Both the position numbers and the translations under genes were made by a program. Positions 6,066-6,252 of a stretch of 6,252 bases of DNA are shown piece after piece (positions within the stretch are counted from its first letter, which is position 1; each line of letters begins with the position of its first letter). The notes beneath the pieces were generated by a model. The model was not told the origin of the DNA. It ran no database searches and was given only the letters and a program-made list of their open reading frames with translations. The DNA lies in the NCBI GenBank assembly GCA_025453715.1, contig JALOPT010000098.1, forward strand, positions 1 through 6,252. Reading direction: 5' to 3'. The stretch is from Methanoregulaceae archaeon (lineage in GTDB: Archaea > Halobacteriota > Methanomicrobia > Methanomicrobiales > Methanospirillaceae).

Positions 6066-6252
6066 ATGAGTATTTCCGTTCTGAATAAGCCGATGATTTT
6101 CATATTGACGACTTTGATAACAACTATTCTTATGACCGTCGTTGTAACTCCGGTAAGTGCAGCCTATGTTGCCGGGTTTAGCGCCGCTCCAACGAACGGC
6201 CCCTCCCCCCTGACTGTTCAGTTCACCGATTTGTCCTCCGGCGCTCCAACAT
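6066..6252 (+). CDS. Secreted PKD-domain surface protein, N-terminal part
   Basis: The first 62 residues of a plus-strand gene are present before the right edge. A signal peptide is clear: a short n-region with K8, a hydrophobic stretch at about 10-30 (IFILTTLITTILMTVVV), and a likely cleavage site after VSA or VSAA (residues 30-33). The mature part begins AYVAGFSAAPTNGPSPLTVQ and continues FTDLSSGAPT. This is the typical opening of a PKD domain, which normally continues with a WxFGDG motif beyond the window. Such proteins are common on methanogen cell surfaces, often with several PKD repeats; the overall function depends on the missing part. The ATG is preceded by an in-frame TAG and by GGGGGT only 2 nt away. 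The purine-rich site is thus close for an ideal Shine-Dalgarno, but no better start keeps the lysine of the signal peptide. Confidence 0.85.
   Translation, partial: MSISVLNKPMIFILTTLITTILMTVVVTPVSAAYVAGFSAAPTNGPSPLTVQFTDLSSGAPT

Overview
The window looks like a chromosomal segment of a methanogenic archaeon, most likely of the Methanomicrobiales or a close relative. The evidence is an archaeal/eukaryotic-type glycyl-tRNA synthetase, an archaeal Hef helicase-nuclease, a ZNRD2/Sjogren-autoantigen-type zinc-ribbon protein, a two-HTH protein resembling the haloarchaeal 'conditioned medium-induced protein 4' family, and a secreted PKD-domain protein. A-rich TATA-like boxes and GTG starts also fit. 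No rRNA, tRNA, CRISPR array, transposase or phage gene was seen. The genus is not determined.

Layout from left to right: (1) the 5' part of a metallo-beta-lactamase-fold hydrolase (UPF0173-like) on the minus strand, cut by the window edge; (2) a short gap with two hairpins and a T-tract that ends the next minus-strand gene; (3) a minus-strand putative DNA-binding protein with two helix-turn-helix segments; (4) a divergent intergenic region of about 250 bp carrying two adjacent perfect dyads and matching half-sites; (5) a plus-strand two-gene operon, glyS then hef, joined by an ATGA stop/start overlap; (6) a convergent minus-strand zinc-ribbon gene whose stop overlaps the end of hef; (7) an AT-rich gap of about 440 bp without a convincing gene; (8) the 5' end of a plus-strand secreted PKD-domain protein, cut by the right edge.

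Functionally the core is housekeeping: tRNA-Gly charging (glyS) translationally coupled to stalled-fork processing (hef). The clearest unexplained signals are in non-coding DNA. A perfect 10-bp palindrome, GGAATATTCC, occurs in both larger intergenic regions. Half-sites for it lie at the predicted start of the HTH gene and elsewhere in the same divergent region. A second dyad sits directly beside the first copy. Together these suggest an operator system, possibly bound by the neighbouring HTH protein. No clearly new multi-gene system was found, and most of the window is ordinary archaeal core genome.
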